The notes: generated by a model not told the origin, from the sequence alone. A stretch of DNA of 64,000 nt from Saposhnikovia divaricata (GCA_036435485.1 CM071596.1:136549001-136613000), one strand, 5' to 3'. Counted from the first letter of the stretch, positions 45,275-57,284 are shown. A program made the numbers and translations.

Positions 45275-47718
45275 TCGAACTCAAGGTCAAATGATAACAA
45301 TTGTTGTCAATTGGATAATCAATTTAGGATTAGAATTGGATTTTCATTTTCGACGCTGTGAGTTAAAGTGGATGATCAGTCACACTAAAACTCCGGATAT
45401 ACTCTCTTCGTATATCCAAATACTCAACTGGATCCATGGCCCATTTTGGCCTAACATAATACTTATGTACTGACTGGCGTCTTCAGTCCTAAAAACATTT
45501 TTATTTTATATAACTTCCAATTCTATTTGTTTAATACTCAAGCCAGGGGTCGGGACACGACTACCCTGTTTAATTAAAGTCAAGGTATAACTCAATAATT
45601 CAGACAAAAGATCAGGTATCTAGCATTTATTCAGTTTTACTGAAAAGTAATATTTCAGGTTCAGCGTACATAGGATCAAGTGAATATGATCAAGTAATTA
45701 TGATTCAACATTAATGAATTGATTTGATAACAAAGGGAAATGTAAATCAACACAACATGATGTATCTACAGAAGTAGGGTCATATAATCAAGTACAAAGG
45801 AAACAACATTCGATATAAATTGAATTGATAACAAGTAAGAAAGTAAATCAACACAACATGATGTATCTACGAAGGTAGGGTTGTATGATCAAGTACATAT
45901 GAAACAATATTCGATATATCTGAAGAACAGGTTAAGGTTACTTGCCTTACTCGAGAACTAACTGGCTATTCCGCTTTGCCTTTGCCCTTGTCACTGGGAC
46001 CTACTTCCTTCGAATCTACACACAAAAATATACCACTTCAGTACTCTGTTTAATACTCGACGTACTACTATACTAATTCTACCCATTCGTTAATCCCTTA
46101 ATAATATACAAAAACATATCAAGTAAAAGTAACAATACACCAGTACATAAACATTTTAAACCTTACTAAACAACAATTAACAATTAGCCAATTAAGGTTC
46201 AAATACCATCCAAATACCACATTTATATAATTAACTCGCAATTCAAATAATTAAGATTTTAGAAAAATTTTGACGGGATCGTTTTATTTAACGAACTACC
46301 CGTCGGATTACAACCGACCCAAACAATCCAACCAATATTACAAATCATAACAGATTCAAATAAACGGCCATACAATAATCAGAATTTAAATACAAAACAA
46401 TTAATATAATTTATAAAATTTTAATTCGGCTCAGGTATACATCATCGCCTAAATTACCCCCGACTCAAATTAAATCACCGTCGAGGGGGAAAAATCTCGA
46501 GGGTACCCTAATTCGGGTTTCCAACTCGGAATTCCGCACAAAATAAATAATTTCGCTATTTTGTAATTTCACGAAAACTGTCAAACAAGCACAGATTTAT
46601 TTAACAGACATTTCGAAGTAAGATAGCCTGGATAATTGAATCAAAACAGATTTCACCGAGCACAACACCAATCAAACCAACAATCAAACAGGGGAGAGAA
46701 CAAGGACACCCACACGACCATACCAGAAGCCACGCTTACACAGGAACGCGGAAACCCCGCCACAAACTCACACCAACTGTACTTAGTTCGAAGAAAGAAC
46801 CGGAGATAATCAAAACTTCAAACTGCACAATATACACACACACAAGATCATCTCGCACGCACACAGCACAGGGAAGACCCCTGCCAATCACCCACACACG
46901 CGAACTCACACACCCGACTTGCAAGAACAGATCGGTGGAAACACAGAACAATTCAACAGGGTAATATAAGTTGAGTTTGAGGTATTGAGTGAAAGAAAGA
47001 GGTAACTAAAACCTTTTTCCGGAGAGAATATCAAGAGAGACCGAGAGAGACAAATCTAGAGAACTCGGGAGAATATAAGATTGATGTTATGGTCAGTTGT
47101 GGTTAAAAGAGAAACTAATTAGGGTTTTAAATAATGGAATTGGGGAAAACTAAAATTAGAAATTTAGGATTTTACTTTACTAAGATTATTTTTAAAAAAT
47201 AAATCTTAAATCACAATCAAATAAAAAAATATATGGAATATTAAATTTTAAAATTTTAAATTAAGAATGTAAAATTACGATCACTCCCATATTTTTAAAA
47301 TATTTTTCGGTCCAAGAACGAATTAAATATCGATTTTACAAGGTTAAATCAATAAAATACAAATCACTTAATAAAATCATTTTAAAATCCTTAAAAATCA
47401 CAATAAATCCACCAACTATTTTTAAAACTCAAATAAACTAATAAAGTCAATAATACAAAGGATTTCATAATTTTTACTGATCCCAAAGATTTAACACAAT
47501 TCTGGGAAGATAATTATAATACAAATAAATGGAATTAAATCTTCAAAAATACAATTAAAAATACCCGGGCATACACGACACATATAAATCGTCACATAAT
47601 CCCACAAAATAATATCACACATATTTTACTTCCTCAAAATATCCGCGTCATATAATACACAATTTAAAAATAAACATATAATATAATATAAAAATACTAA
47701 AATTTCGGAGACGTTATA
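45275..47718 (-). repeat. 5' LTR of minus Tekay-like element, 5' portion
   Basis: Continues the LTR of 14283-14851 after the Sirevirus. On the minus strand it begins TATAACGTCTCCG; a TG start appears mutated to TA. At 45940-46015 it holds, in reverse, a block like GGTCCCAGTAGGAGG...GGCAAGTGTAC of the plus Tekay LTR (34018-34095), supporting the relationship. No gene inside; ORFs such as 46736-46951 have no support. Confidence 0.8.
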
Positions 47719-47952
47719 ATGCTTGTTTGGCAACTAATATTCTAACAGCCCGACTTTTCGGACTATTAATTCTAAATCAAAAACTGAACTAAAATACAAT
47801 TTATTAATCCAAAAGTCTATTACAAAGGTAATTATTACAAAAGCGCAGCTAACATCTATCGAAAAGTCAATCTAGCCAAATTCTAAGGCCCTCGAACTCC
47901 AACGCTACCAAACTCGATTGCACACCGAATCTGAAATATTAAAAGAATGAGC

Positions 47953-49200
47953 TGTTATCGTAATATTTGGGGGGTTATCGTTCGCAGGGAAGGATTTAAT
48001 TAAACACAAGTTCAATTTCAAATATCTTAATGTTCAGAAGTGTAAAGAAGAATTTGGGGAATTTGTTTATTAACTAAAATATCAATTAAGCAAATAAAAA
48101 TGGTGAATTAACAATAATAATTAAAGGCAATCCAAGAATCAGGGTTCTTTAGTGGTATTAATGAATGTGCATGAAATTGTGATATTCAGCCTCACACCTT
48201 GCTAAAAACATTCCTCTAATGATTATATTGCTCTCTCCCAAGATACAACATAATACCCACAAATACGTATTGACGTCACTCCCATGATCATACAACACAT
48301 AATTATAAATTATTAAGCCCAAGGAATACATGTCTCATAATTCGCATATTAATCTCCCAATTGAATAATTGAATTACGCTTGTCGCATCATTTACTAGAA
48401 TTATAATTCATCTCCCGAATCGTTACAATCCCTAAAATACAATCTAGGGTTCATGACTCCCTAAATTGGGTTAAGTGCTCAACAACAAATGAGCAAGAAT
48501 GAGATATCACACAATAAAATCACACAAACATATTAACCACTGAATACTACCTAATTCCCAGATTTGGGAATTAGTTACCCATGACAAATAAAGAAAACAA
48601 ACATATATTGATGGGCAAAATCATTGTTACAAGAGAAAAGAGTAAAGAAGATACAACTTGAAGAATCTCGTAAAGCTTGGAGTGAATCCCTTCAATCCTT
48701 GCTCTCGTAAAGTGTTTTTCTCTCCCTCTCTCGTTAATAATACACGCTCTCAATATCAAAAACTGATCGCCCCCCTTTATTTTCCAACCCTTATCTAATA
48801 ATAATAATTTTTCTTTCCTAAAATAAGTTGGGCTTTTGTAAAAAATCGTAATCAGCTGTTCCGTTCTGATTCTGGACTGCTACAGTAGGAATATGCTTTC
48901 TGGGCTGCTCCAGGCCTGTAGAGAATTTCAATACCTTCGCGTGGGCTGTAATTTCGCCCCATTCTGATTCCTGGAACTCAAGATATGGCCCAAATAAGAA
49001 TTGCTGCGCAGACCCACCATTAAATCCGAATTTCCACATTAATAAAGTCCAATTAAGCTCCTTTTCTTCCAACTTTAGGAATTATTTATTATCTACAATA
49101 AAACACTAAAGTATAATTAATAAATACCCAATTAATTACAAAATCCTATAAATATGAGAATAAAATCATACTAAAGTATATATAAATATACACCTTATCA
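47953..49200 (-). repeat. 3' LTR of deleted element, complete (1248 bp)
   Basis: Plus-strand ends TGTTATCGTAA and ACCTTATCA. Shows about ten differences from the other copy, so divergence is below about 1 percent by eye. ORFs within it (48571-48759, 48818-49072) recur in the other LTR and have no known domain. Confidence 0.92.
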
Positions 49201-50654
49201 AATATCCCCACACTTAGTCTTTTGCACGTCCTCGGGCAAACTAAATAAAATACACTAAACTAACTAACTAGTACCACTTCCGTAGGTGATCACGGTTATA
49301 TTTAGCATATGCAACAAGCCCTTTAAATCCCTAGGTAGCCCTAGTGGACGAGTGAGGTCTCGTGAGGGCCTATAGTGAATGTACCCACAAAATCCATCTA
49401 GCTCATGCAAAAGATTGAATGCCAATACAACACCACACATACAAGTCCTCTCATGCTCCATCAACTTAAGAATCAAAATGAATATGCGATGTCTTGGTGT
49501 TGAAGGTGCAAGTATTCACATAGTCTACTCAATGAACATGCATAAGATCACAAAATTTCATGTCAAGTGCAAAAATAGTTGGTAAGCATGCTAAGCCCAC
49601 AAGAAACACATCTTTAAGTCTAAACCTGGGATCTCCTATACCAGAACAAGTAACAACTCACCTTTCACTCACAAATGAATATTCACTCAAAAACAAGGTT
49701 AAGTGTATCACTCTATTCCAACAAATCATAAACATGCTTCACACTCGCAATTAATCTCACTCTAACACAACATACACCACTGATGATAATCAAAAGGTCT
49801 TTATTCGGGTTGTAATGTGGGCTAGGGACAAGGTATGTCAAGTAAAGCCAAAACAGGTTAAGTGTCAAAAGCTAGTACCCAACAAAGTAAATCATTCAAC
49901 TCCCTATCTATCATCCCCACAGTTGGATTTTTATTCTTCCAACAAATAACTTGATTAGTCGAACAAATAAGGATCATAGAAACATAAATACGCTCTCGTA
50001 TAAATAAATTTTTCTTTTATTTTTTTTTCTCTTTTTTTTTGTTTTTTTTTTCGAGAGCTAAGGAGCTAATATATAAATAGGTACAATGATCCAACGATAT
50101 TATTATAAAATTCGACTAACAAGTACAACCCAACCAACATATTCCCAAAAGTATGATAAATAATAAACCCCCCCTTTAACACCTTATTACTCCCTTAAGC
50201 ACTATACTAGCCTTTGACAATTTGGTTCAAGATTAATGTAAGGCCAATACAAGAAAAAGGATATAGGCAAGTAATTTGGTGTGTCACCGAAAAATATGAT
50301 TAAGCTCAACGGGGTAACTAATTGATCATGTTTAAATGGTGTGGAAATATGGAAATATGAGGTTATCCTAAGTGCCTTTATCACCTTATCATCAAATAGT
50401 GTCATGCATTTCAAGAAAGATCTCAAGTAAGTGCTAGCAATGTAAACAACATGTGGACACTCAAGCCAACGAATTAAATGCGAAAGATATGCATATAGGC
50501 TCAAAACTCGCTTGGTGCGGCAAAGCATAATCAATCCCAAGTAAAAAGACTCTCTAACGCACCTACTTGTACTCAAAGCATGCAAACCAAGTCATCTTGC
50601 ATATATTCATGTCATTCTAATCACTTAAGACATTCACTAAGTCTACCAGTTTCA
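49201..50654 (-). other. Remaining internal region of deleted element, noncoding
   Basis: On the minus strand this resembles the 3' noncoding part of the Athila element: an A-rich run (reverse of 50008-50052), then GAGGACG..GCAAAAGA and the polypurine tract next to the LTR at 49201. No recognisable gene; the ORF at 50202-50585 has no known domain. Confidence 0.75.
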
Positions 50655-51863
50655 AAGGATTTAATTAAACACAAGTTCAATTTCAAATATCTTAATGTTC
50701 AGAAGTGTAAAGAAGAATTTGGGGAATTTGTTTATTAACTAAAATATCAATTAAGCAAATAAAAATGGTGAATTAACAATAATAATTAAAGGCAATCCAA
50801 GAATCAGGGTTCTTCAGTGGTATTAATGAATGTGCATGAAATTGTGATATTCAGCCTCACACCTTGCTAAAAACATTCCTCTAATGATTATATTGCTCTC
50901 TCCCAAGATACAACATAATACCCACAAATACGTATTGACGTCACTCCCATGATCATACAACACATAATTATAAATTATTAAGCCCAAGGAATACATGTCT
51001 CATAATTCGCATATTAATCTCCCAATTGAATAATTGAATTACGTTTGTCGCATCATTTACTAGAATTATAATTCATCTCCCGAATCGTTACAATCCCTAA
51101 AATACAATCTAGGGTTCATGACTCCCTAAATTGGGTTAAGTGCTCAACAACAAATGAGCAAGAATGAGATACCACACAATAAAATCACACAAACATATTA
51201 ACCACTGAATACTACCTAATTCCCAGATTTGGGAATTAGTTACCCATGACAAATAAAGAAAACAAACATATATTGATGGGCAAAATCATTGTTACAAGAG
51301 AAAAGAGTAAAGAAGATACAACTTGAAGAATCTCGTAAAGCTTGGAGTGAATCCCTTCAATCCTTGCTCTCGTAAAGTGTTTTTCTCTCCCTCTCTCGTT
51401 AATAATACACGCTCTCAATATCAAAAACTGATCGCCCCCCTTTATTTTCCAACCCTTATCTAATAATAATAATTTTTCTTTCCTAAAATAAGTTGGGCTT
51501 TTGTAAAAATTCGTAACCAGCTGTTCCGTTCTGATTCTGGACTGCTACAGTAGGAATATGCTTTCTGAGCTGCTCCAGGCCTGTAGAGAATTTCAATACC
51601 TTCGCGTGGGCTGTAATTTCGCCCCATTCTGATTCCTGGAACTCAAGATATGGCCCAAATAAGAATTGCTGCGCAGGCCCACCATTAAATCCGAATTTCC
51701 ACATTAATAAAGTCCAATTAAGCTCCTTTTCTTCCAACTTTAGGAATTATTTATTATCTGCAATAAAACATTAAACTATAATTAATAAATACCCAATTAA
51801 TTACAAAATCCTATAAATATGAGAATAAAATCATACTAAAGTATATATAAATATACACCTTAT
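50655..51863 (-). repeat. 5' LTR of deleted element, 3' end missing
   Basis: Matches 47990-49200. Homology ends at AAGGATTT (50655), where the other LTR continues about 37 bases to its end; beyond this point internal sequence starts directly. Confidence 0.92.
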
Positions 51864-52943
51864 CATGAGCTACGAAGCCCCGCAAGCAACTACCGTCTGA
51901 TGACTCAAAATAATATTTTATAATTTCAAAAACACGATTTTCACATGTAGCACATAACATCTATCACGTAGTTTCACACAACATACTCAATAACAATTAC
52001 GACAAAAATTTACACAATATATTCTATAACAAATATCAAATTAATGTACATAATATTTTCAATAACTCACATAATCTGAATTCTGAATCGAACAAATAAG
52101 TCTTAATCTTATATCTTTTACATTTAATTCCCACAGTCCTAAATCACACCTTATACCACACTTTGCCAGTGATCGGCATCTTATACTTTATGCCACACTT
52201 TCCCAAATGACCGGGAACTTATTCTTATTCGATGGGGGGCTAGTTTACGTCCCTCGTCAAGTGAAACCGAATCTTGACAAGGTATCGATGTGTTTCGGAA
52301 CGTGCGCAAACTAGTTCTATGTATCACACTATCCAGTGATCGGGATAGTTACTTAAAATAATACAGAGCAACGAATAGTTACTTACAATAATACGGAGCA
52401 ACGAATAGTTACTTACCTCAATTACGCAAATCAAGAATTCACAAGAATTCACACAATCACATAAGAACACATGGACAATCCTTAGCAACCCATCAGAAGT
52501 AGAACATCTAAAATCTTGAAAGACTCCATGATTACAATTATGACCAGATTTGTATTTAACCTTTTCGACCTTCTAAACGATGTTTTCTTCAAAAATTCAA
52601 AGAACGGAAGTCGTAGAGCACGAAAAGACCTTTTCGACAAGTCCAAAATCAACGAATTTTGACTTACGATGAATTTTCTACGAATTTTACAAGACTGCTG
52701 AATTGTGTGAACAAAACCCTACGAATTTTGATTACAAGGACGAAGAAGGAGAATATAATGTATATATAGCGATACAAAACCCTAACTTTAAGCCCACTAA
52801 TTATCCGTTTTAAAACCTGATCCATATTTTATGCACAATTAAGCTAAACCAATTTTAAATCCTATTTATTATCTAATTTTAATCCTTTTTTCTATTATCC
52901 TTTTATTATTATAATTCTAAAAATTACGGGATATTACAAATAT

Positions 52944-53163
52944 ACTAGCCAACTTATGACTTATAAACCCATAAGAACTTATGAAGCGTGTTTGACAACT
53001 TAACGACAAACTTTTAATGCTTGTGTGATGCACGGGTTTCTTTTAATATGTTATAAATTGGATTTAATATTACAATTATGTTTCTAATTATCATTATTTT
53101 TATTAATTTTTTAATTTTAATTTAACATAATTTAATATACTCATGTTTACAGATTATACTAAT
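52944..53163. other. Short unassigned AT-rich sequence
   Basis: About 220 bases between the solo LTR and the LINE tail. A segment CGTGTTTGACAAC at 52986-52998 resembles CTTGTTTGGCAAC at 47722-47734 left of the solo LTR, so both flanks may belong to one older repeat. No gene seen. Confidence 0.5.
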
Positions 53164-53405
53164 GTTTTATTATTATTATTTTTTTTTTTGAAAAGCCAAG
53201 ATATTCATTAGAAACAGGCGGAGCCTGGGCAAGTGTTACAATAGGAAATACAACAGACCCTGTAATGTTCTCAAGGAACCATGTGACCAGGGGCGGAAGA
53301 AAACTGCTAGAACAAGTCTTAGTACTAGTAATGATTTAGGAGACTGTTAAAATACTGCAACATCGTTCCTGTAAGATGAACCAGTTGGCCGAGTGAGCTC
53401 CCAGG

Positions 53406-53999
53406 CTATGGAGAATCAACAACCTCACCCCTACCTAGGTTGCCTTGAATGGTTCTATCTTGGAATGGCCTTCCAAGGCCCATGTCGGTGTCAAGAAGGT
53501 CCTGAAGGGAGCCGAATGCAGCTGAGAAGCTGTCAAACTCATTGAGATTTTCCATCCCATAGTTTGCAAGGTATCCCGCTGTCCGATTCATGCGTATAGG
53601 AACAAGCGATATGTCTCTATCCGTGATGCCAGGGTTGAAGAAATTGCGATGAAGGGAGTTTATTTGAAACAGCACATCCTCTAGTTCTGGCTCCACGATG
53701 ACATTTTCTTGTAAACGAATCATATCGTAAACTTCTCTGCTTACCGTCTCGATTAAGGTTTTCTCTTTTCCTAGGTTCATTGCTGCCAGCATACCAGCAT
53801 GAATACCCCATAATAGAGCTTGCATATTCGACAGTCCTGGCATTGGACCTAATGCACCCCAAAGCATCTTCCCTTCGTGATCCCTGATAATAACTCCTAC
53901 ACCATTGTTGTTTCTATTTTGCAGTGGCTCCAAACTTGTGGTGCAATGGACATTTATTTTGGCAAAAGGATATTCTGGGGGAAGCCAGACGAATTCCAT
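53406..53999 (-). CDS. LINE downstream ORF, RNase H-like fold without catalytic residues
   Basis: A 197-residue frame from ATG at 53999, about 350 bases after the RNase H stop. Its first 150 residues follow the outline of plant RNase H-like (RVT_3) proteins: a strand INVHCTTS where INVDGA is usual, GVGVIIRDHEGKMLWG, an ALLWGIHAGM helix, ETVSREVYDMIR and LVPIRMNRTAGYLANYG where NxxADxLA is usual. All four acidic catalytic positions appear replaced (D by H, E by a neutral residue, D by V, D by G). The tail is unrelated. It is intact while the upstream LINE frame is broken. It may be a domain relict or a LINE-specific accessory protein; no activity can be claimed. Confidence 0.62.
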   Translation of the reverse strand: MEFVWLPPEYPFAKINVHCTTSLEPLQNRNNNGVGVIIRDHEGKMLWGALGPMPGLSNMQALLWGIHAGMLAAMNLGKEKTLIETVSREVYDMIRLQENVIVEPELEDVLFQINSLHRNFFNPGITDRDISLVPIRMNRTAGYLANYGMENLNEFDSFSAAFGSLQDLLDTDMGLGRPFQDRTIQGNLGRGEVVDSP

Positions 54000-54352
54000 A
54001 TCAAAGAGAGAAAAGGATTCCTATGTGGTTCTGGGAAGAGACATGCTACTGAGCTATCTAATATAAAGGCCGGGTAGCAGACTAACAAAGGCATGGGTTA
54101 GATGAACAAGTACCCTGTGATAGTCATGAAAAAGATTCCATATACCTGCTGGAATAGATATAATGTTCTATCCCTGGGCACGTACCACCAATGATGGGAC
54201 AATACAGCCTACCAGTACTCCTCACCCCTAGACTGAAGAGAAGAATCTCTGCCAATTCTGCTCTATTCAGGAAAATAGTAGAGAGATTCCACAATGTACA
54301 TTATTAACCTGTTGCCAGAGATGTTATGGCCATGCTTGAAAAACATGTTAGA
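54000..54352 (-). other. LINE spacer between RNase H and downstream ORF
   Basis: About 350 bases, no ORF with recognisable content. Confidence 0.5.
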
Positions 54353-55420
54353 TTAAATCCACACTGAGTGTATAGCCTGTCTGTAAATTCCACTGGATGC
54401 AAGACTATCCGCCTCGGAATTTAGTTCTCTTGGGACGAAATCAATCTGAATAAAATCTCCAAGTAACTCCTTTATATTATGTCTCTTGACAGTAATTGGA
54501 AAACCATTCATTTGTCCCATCTTGCATAAATTTATAGCCTCTCTGGAATCTGAACATATTAGCATTTTCTTGTACGGAAGTAAACCATCCAGCCACAGCT
54601 CCACAACATGCAATATTGCTTGTACTTCAGCCTCAGTACTAGATGTGACAGAGCAAGGACCTGAAAAAGCATAGCAAAGAGAACCTCTGTTTATCTTTAT
54701 GTTCCCTCCTATTCCTCCTCTGAAATGACCTACATTATCATAGACTCCTGCTCCATCTACAGCACACACCACTTCAAACTGCATTAGTTTGTAAGTCCAG
54801 TAGGAATCTGAGAGGGTATGAAGATGGATTGCTATTGAGCCTTGAGGATTTACTCTCCATAAAGCATCTGTAGTAAAATTTAAAGAATTAGATGCTTCAC
54901 CCCATTTATTTACTCTAGTGAAAATAAGAAATTCCACAATTTCTTTATTGATTTTTGACTTGTTGAAAATAAAATCATTTCTCGCGAGCCAAATTGTCCA
55001 ACATGCCGCAGCTACCACTATGACCCATATTTTCCCCCACTGTTTATTCCTAGGCAGATTAAACAGTTTTACTAGGGAGAATTCAGAAGTAGGAGAATTG
55101 AAGAGATTTCTGATCCTTTTCAAGACACTCCACCAAGTACCTACATAGTCCCAGGCCCATTTGGCAACCGAGAAATCCCAGAACAGATGCTTTATTGATT
55201 CCTCTGCTACTCTACACCAAGGGCACAGAGAACTTAGACTAAAATTCTGAATTCTTTGACTAAGTAGGAGTAATGTCGGAACACTATTTGACCCCAATTT
55301 CCAAAGGAAGATCCTAATTTTTGGCGGCACTTTGGCACTCCAAATAGTATTCCAAATTTCCAACTGATTACGATTTGGGGAAAGATTCTGTTGCAATAGT
55401 GTCGAGCATGCCTTAGTGCT
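54353..55420 (-). pseudogene. LINE zinc-binding region and RNase H
   Basis: Open frame of about 350 residues to the stop at 54353-54355. The N-terminal third is the reverse-transcriptase zinc-binding region of plant LINEs (WNTIWSAKVPPKIRIFLWKL, CPWCRVAEESIKHLFWDF). The C-terminal half is RNase H with all four catalytic acids in place: VDGA, STEAEVQA, CSDSREA and NSEADSLASSG. No ATG marks a start because it is part of the longer ORF2, separated from the upstream part by a frameshift. RNase H removes RNA template during target-primed reverse transcription. Confidence 0.88.
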
Positions 55421-55885
55421 GAAAACACCCTTTCCTGGGCTCCAATATAGCTTATCCTTTGTGTTCGAGAGAGAAATAGATGATAAAATCCTAGTTAAAG
55501 AATTTAGATCCTCCTCCTCTCAACTGAGCAACGGCCTTGACCACAGATGTGGGGTTGATGCTGAGGCTTCAAACCAGTTGAATAGAAAGTCTTTTACTGA
55601 TGAGTGCTTAAAATTTGAGATTCGGTATAGCCTAGGTAGCTGGTGCATTATAGGTCTATCCGAAAACCAAAAATCTTCCCAGAAAAAGATTTGCTCACCA
55701 TTTCCTGACACCCATTTGAAATTCCTATTATTGACTAAGACATTTAGCTGAGTATTTGAGCCCAATCATAATATGCTCTTGATGGGAAATGACGAATCTC
55801 TTTTTGCTTCCAAGCTACCCATGTCATACTTGAACAATGGTCCGTATTTACTTGCAAGTACCCTGTTCCACCAAGCTGACCTCTC
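55421..55885 (-). pseudogene. LINE ORF2 segment before zinc-binding region, broken
   Basis: On the minus strand WWNRVLASKYGPL, then WVSGNGEQIFFWEDFWF, the motifs found just after the RT domain of plant LINEs. A stop lies near 55766 and the phase changes again near 55520, so the frame is broken in two places. The left-over 5' part ends where the Sirevirus LTR begins. Confidence 0.82.
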
Positions 55886-56940
55886 TGTTAGGTCCAAATG
55901 TGTTGTAGAGGGGGGGTGAATACAACTTTTCGAATATGAGAAGCAATAAATACGATGCAATAAATGAACACACAGATTCAAGGAATATATGTCTTATATA
56001 TAACTTGAAAGGGTTGGTACAACATTCATTACAAAGTATAACAGAAGTTCAGAGAGAAGTGAATGATACTAAGCTCTGTGAATGCACTCTCTCTTTTTCT
56101 CTTGTGTTTTTCTTAAGAATTGCTCACTAACTAAAACATTACACAAGTACTTCTATTTATACTACATGTAATCTATGTCCTGTAGTCTTCAAAGACTAAG
56201 ATGTACGTGGCCCAATGATGTCCACATAAATCTTGCCTTATCTTGAAAGCTTGGAAATCTGCCAATCAGAAGATGCCATGTGTCATGTTGAAGCTGCACT
56301 CTAAGTAGAACTTCTACTTGAGAATTTCTACTTAGCCATCTCGAATTTCTAAGTAGAACTTCTACTTAGAAACTTCTACTTGGTCATCTAGAATATTTAG
56401 TACTTAGAAAATATTCTGGTCTTCAACTTGAAACTTCAATGCACATCTTGAACTTGTGATATCTTCATGTCTTCTTTGTTCTTCACTAAGCTTTTGAATA
56501 TGGATCTTTATTACTGACATAAACTTGCTATCAATGTCCTGACACTTGATGCAACGGTCTGGTTCATAAGTGACTAGTCTTGATAGGGTTTTTGCTTCTT
56601 GAATAAATTACCATATCCAATTAGTAATGTGGCTTTCCAATATTTGCTTTCCTTCTTGTTCACTTGAAATCAATTGGTCTTATTGATACTGATAGTTATG
56701 ATCTTGATTCTTGGCTTTCCAAATCACTGAGGCATGAACAACTTTGACTTGAACTTCTCTCAATGATTTCTTCTTGGATTGATCATAGTTAACATGTTGA
56801 ATTGTATCAATTACCTTGTCTTCATTTAGTGTTGATTTCTTGTGACTTCTTGTTCTTGATTGTCTTCTGGTTAAGTATCTTTTCCTTTAGTTTGAGTTAC
56901 GTTAGTTATAGTGTTACAAGTTTACACACTCTGCCTTTCA
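55886..56940 (-). repeat. 3' LTR of minus Sirevirus (1055 bp)
   Basis: Plus-strand start TGTTAGGTCC and a G run (GAGGGGGGG) mirror the end of the other Sirevirus LTR (CCCCCCTTC to GGGACCTAACA). The other edge, TGAAAGGCAGAG on the minus strand, abuts the PPT. It contains several copies of an AAGTAGAA/TTCTACTT inverted repeat at 56301-56390. Confidence 0.87.
56301..56390 (-). repeat. Inverted-repeat cluster in minus Sirevirus LTR
   Basis: CTAAGTAGAA-C-TTCTACTTAG at 56349-56369 is a perfect palindrome with ten-base arms and one central base; a near copy lies at 56301-56322, and half copies lie around it. Confidence 0.85.
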
Positions 56941-56953
56941 ATCTCCCCCAATT
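56941..56953 (-). other. Polypurine tract of minus Sirevirus
   Basis: On the minus strand AATTGGGGGAGAT directly before the LTR, a typical SIRE-type PPT. Only one such tract is seen, unlike the array at 28801-29418. Confidence 0.85.
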
Positions 56954-57284
56954 TGATTGTCTAACAATGACATTCAAATTAATGAAGGATAACTCAACTA
57001 AACAATGAGACGAGAAAAGATAATTAACATTACAGTCTTGAATAATTTACAATTGAAATTTACATGAAAACAATACAAAGAACTTAAACTAGAAACAGAA
57101 TTCGAACTTCGAATTAAAGATCATTTGAGTGATTCCTATCACCTGGATTATTTCATATCTTTTAGTCAAACTTGTATCACCTTATTGGATTCACTCTAAG
57201 GTGAATTTTCCTCAAGTGAGTTAAAGCAACCGAAAGACATGAAGTTTTTCCAACTTCAAGTTCACACCATTCTGACCTTTAACC
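56954..57284 (-). other. Noncoding region before PPT
   Basis: About 330 AT-rich bases between extra ORF and PPT; nothing recognised. Confidence 0.5.

Larger units (their letters stand above)
11885..47718 (-). mobile_element. Older Tekay-like Ty3 element, broken by two insertions
   Basis: Read on the minus strand: 5' LTR (47718 to 14283, interrupted at 14851/45270 by a Sirevirus), PBS at 14277-14266, leader with extra ORF, gag and the start of protease. It is cut at 11885 by the Athila element; the rest of pol and the 3' LTR must lie left of the window. Gag and protease resemble the plus-strand Tekay element at 36217-39099 residue by residue in the matrix, two zinc knuckles and DSGA region. 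Four in-frame stops show it is old. Confidence 0.87.
47953..51863 (-). mobile_element. Internally deleted Athila/Tat-type element
   Basis: Direct repeats 47953-49200 and 50655-51863 flank 1.45 kb without coding capacity, with target copies TGAGC at 47948-47952 and 51864-51868. On the minus strand the LTR begins TGATAAGGTG and is preceded by AGTGTGGGGATATT, a polypurine tract in the same setting as that of the Athila element at 9541. The 5' LTR lacks its last 37 or so bases, and PBS, gag and pol are missing. It is not self-sufficient and, without a PBS, this copy could not be copied again. Confidence 0.9.
47741..52938 (-). repeat. Solo LTR, Tekay-like, split by a nested element
   Basis: Target copies AATAT flank it at 47736-47740 and 52939-52943. 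On the minus strand it starts TGTAATATCCCG and ends CTGTTAGA, where the last bases look mutated from CA. Removing the nested element and its target copy leaves about 1.28 kb with no PBS, PPT or coding part, so it is a solo LTR from recombination between two LTRs. A tandem repeat (30-bp unit GAATAGTTACTTACAATAAT...) lies at 52344-52417. The orientation is inferred from similarity of the start to other Tekay LTRs. Confidence 0.75.
53164..55885 (-). mobile_element. LINE (plant L1 type), 3' part
   Basis: On the minus strand, broken reverse transcriptase C-terminal sequence, a zinc-binding region and RNase H are followed by another ORF and an A-rich tail (reverse of 53164-53189, with AAT units). 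The 5' part is cut at 55885 by a Sirevirus and presumably continues beyond the window. Coding sequence contains stops and at least one frameshift. Confidence 0.88.

Noticed and set aside
48818..49072. 84-codon ORF repeated at 51483-51737
   Set aside because: Duplicated only because it lies in the LTR; no known domain.
50202..50585. 127-codon minus-strand ORF in the deleted element
   Set aside because: No domain or compositional support; region matches 3' noncoding sequence of Athila-type elements.
47719..53000. Possible MITE terminal repeats around the solo LTR (CTTGTTTGGCAAC and CGTGTTTGACAAC)
   Set aside because: The two copies are in direct, not inverted, orientation, so they do not make terminal inverted repeats.
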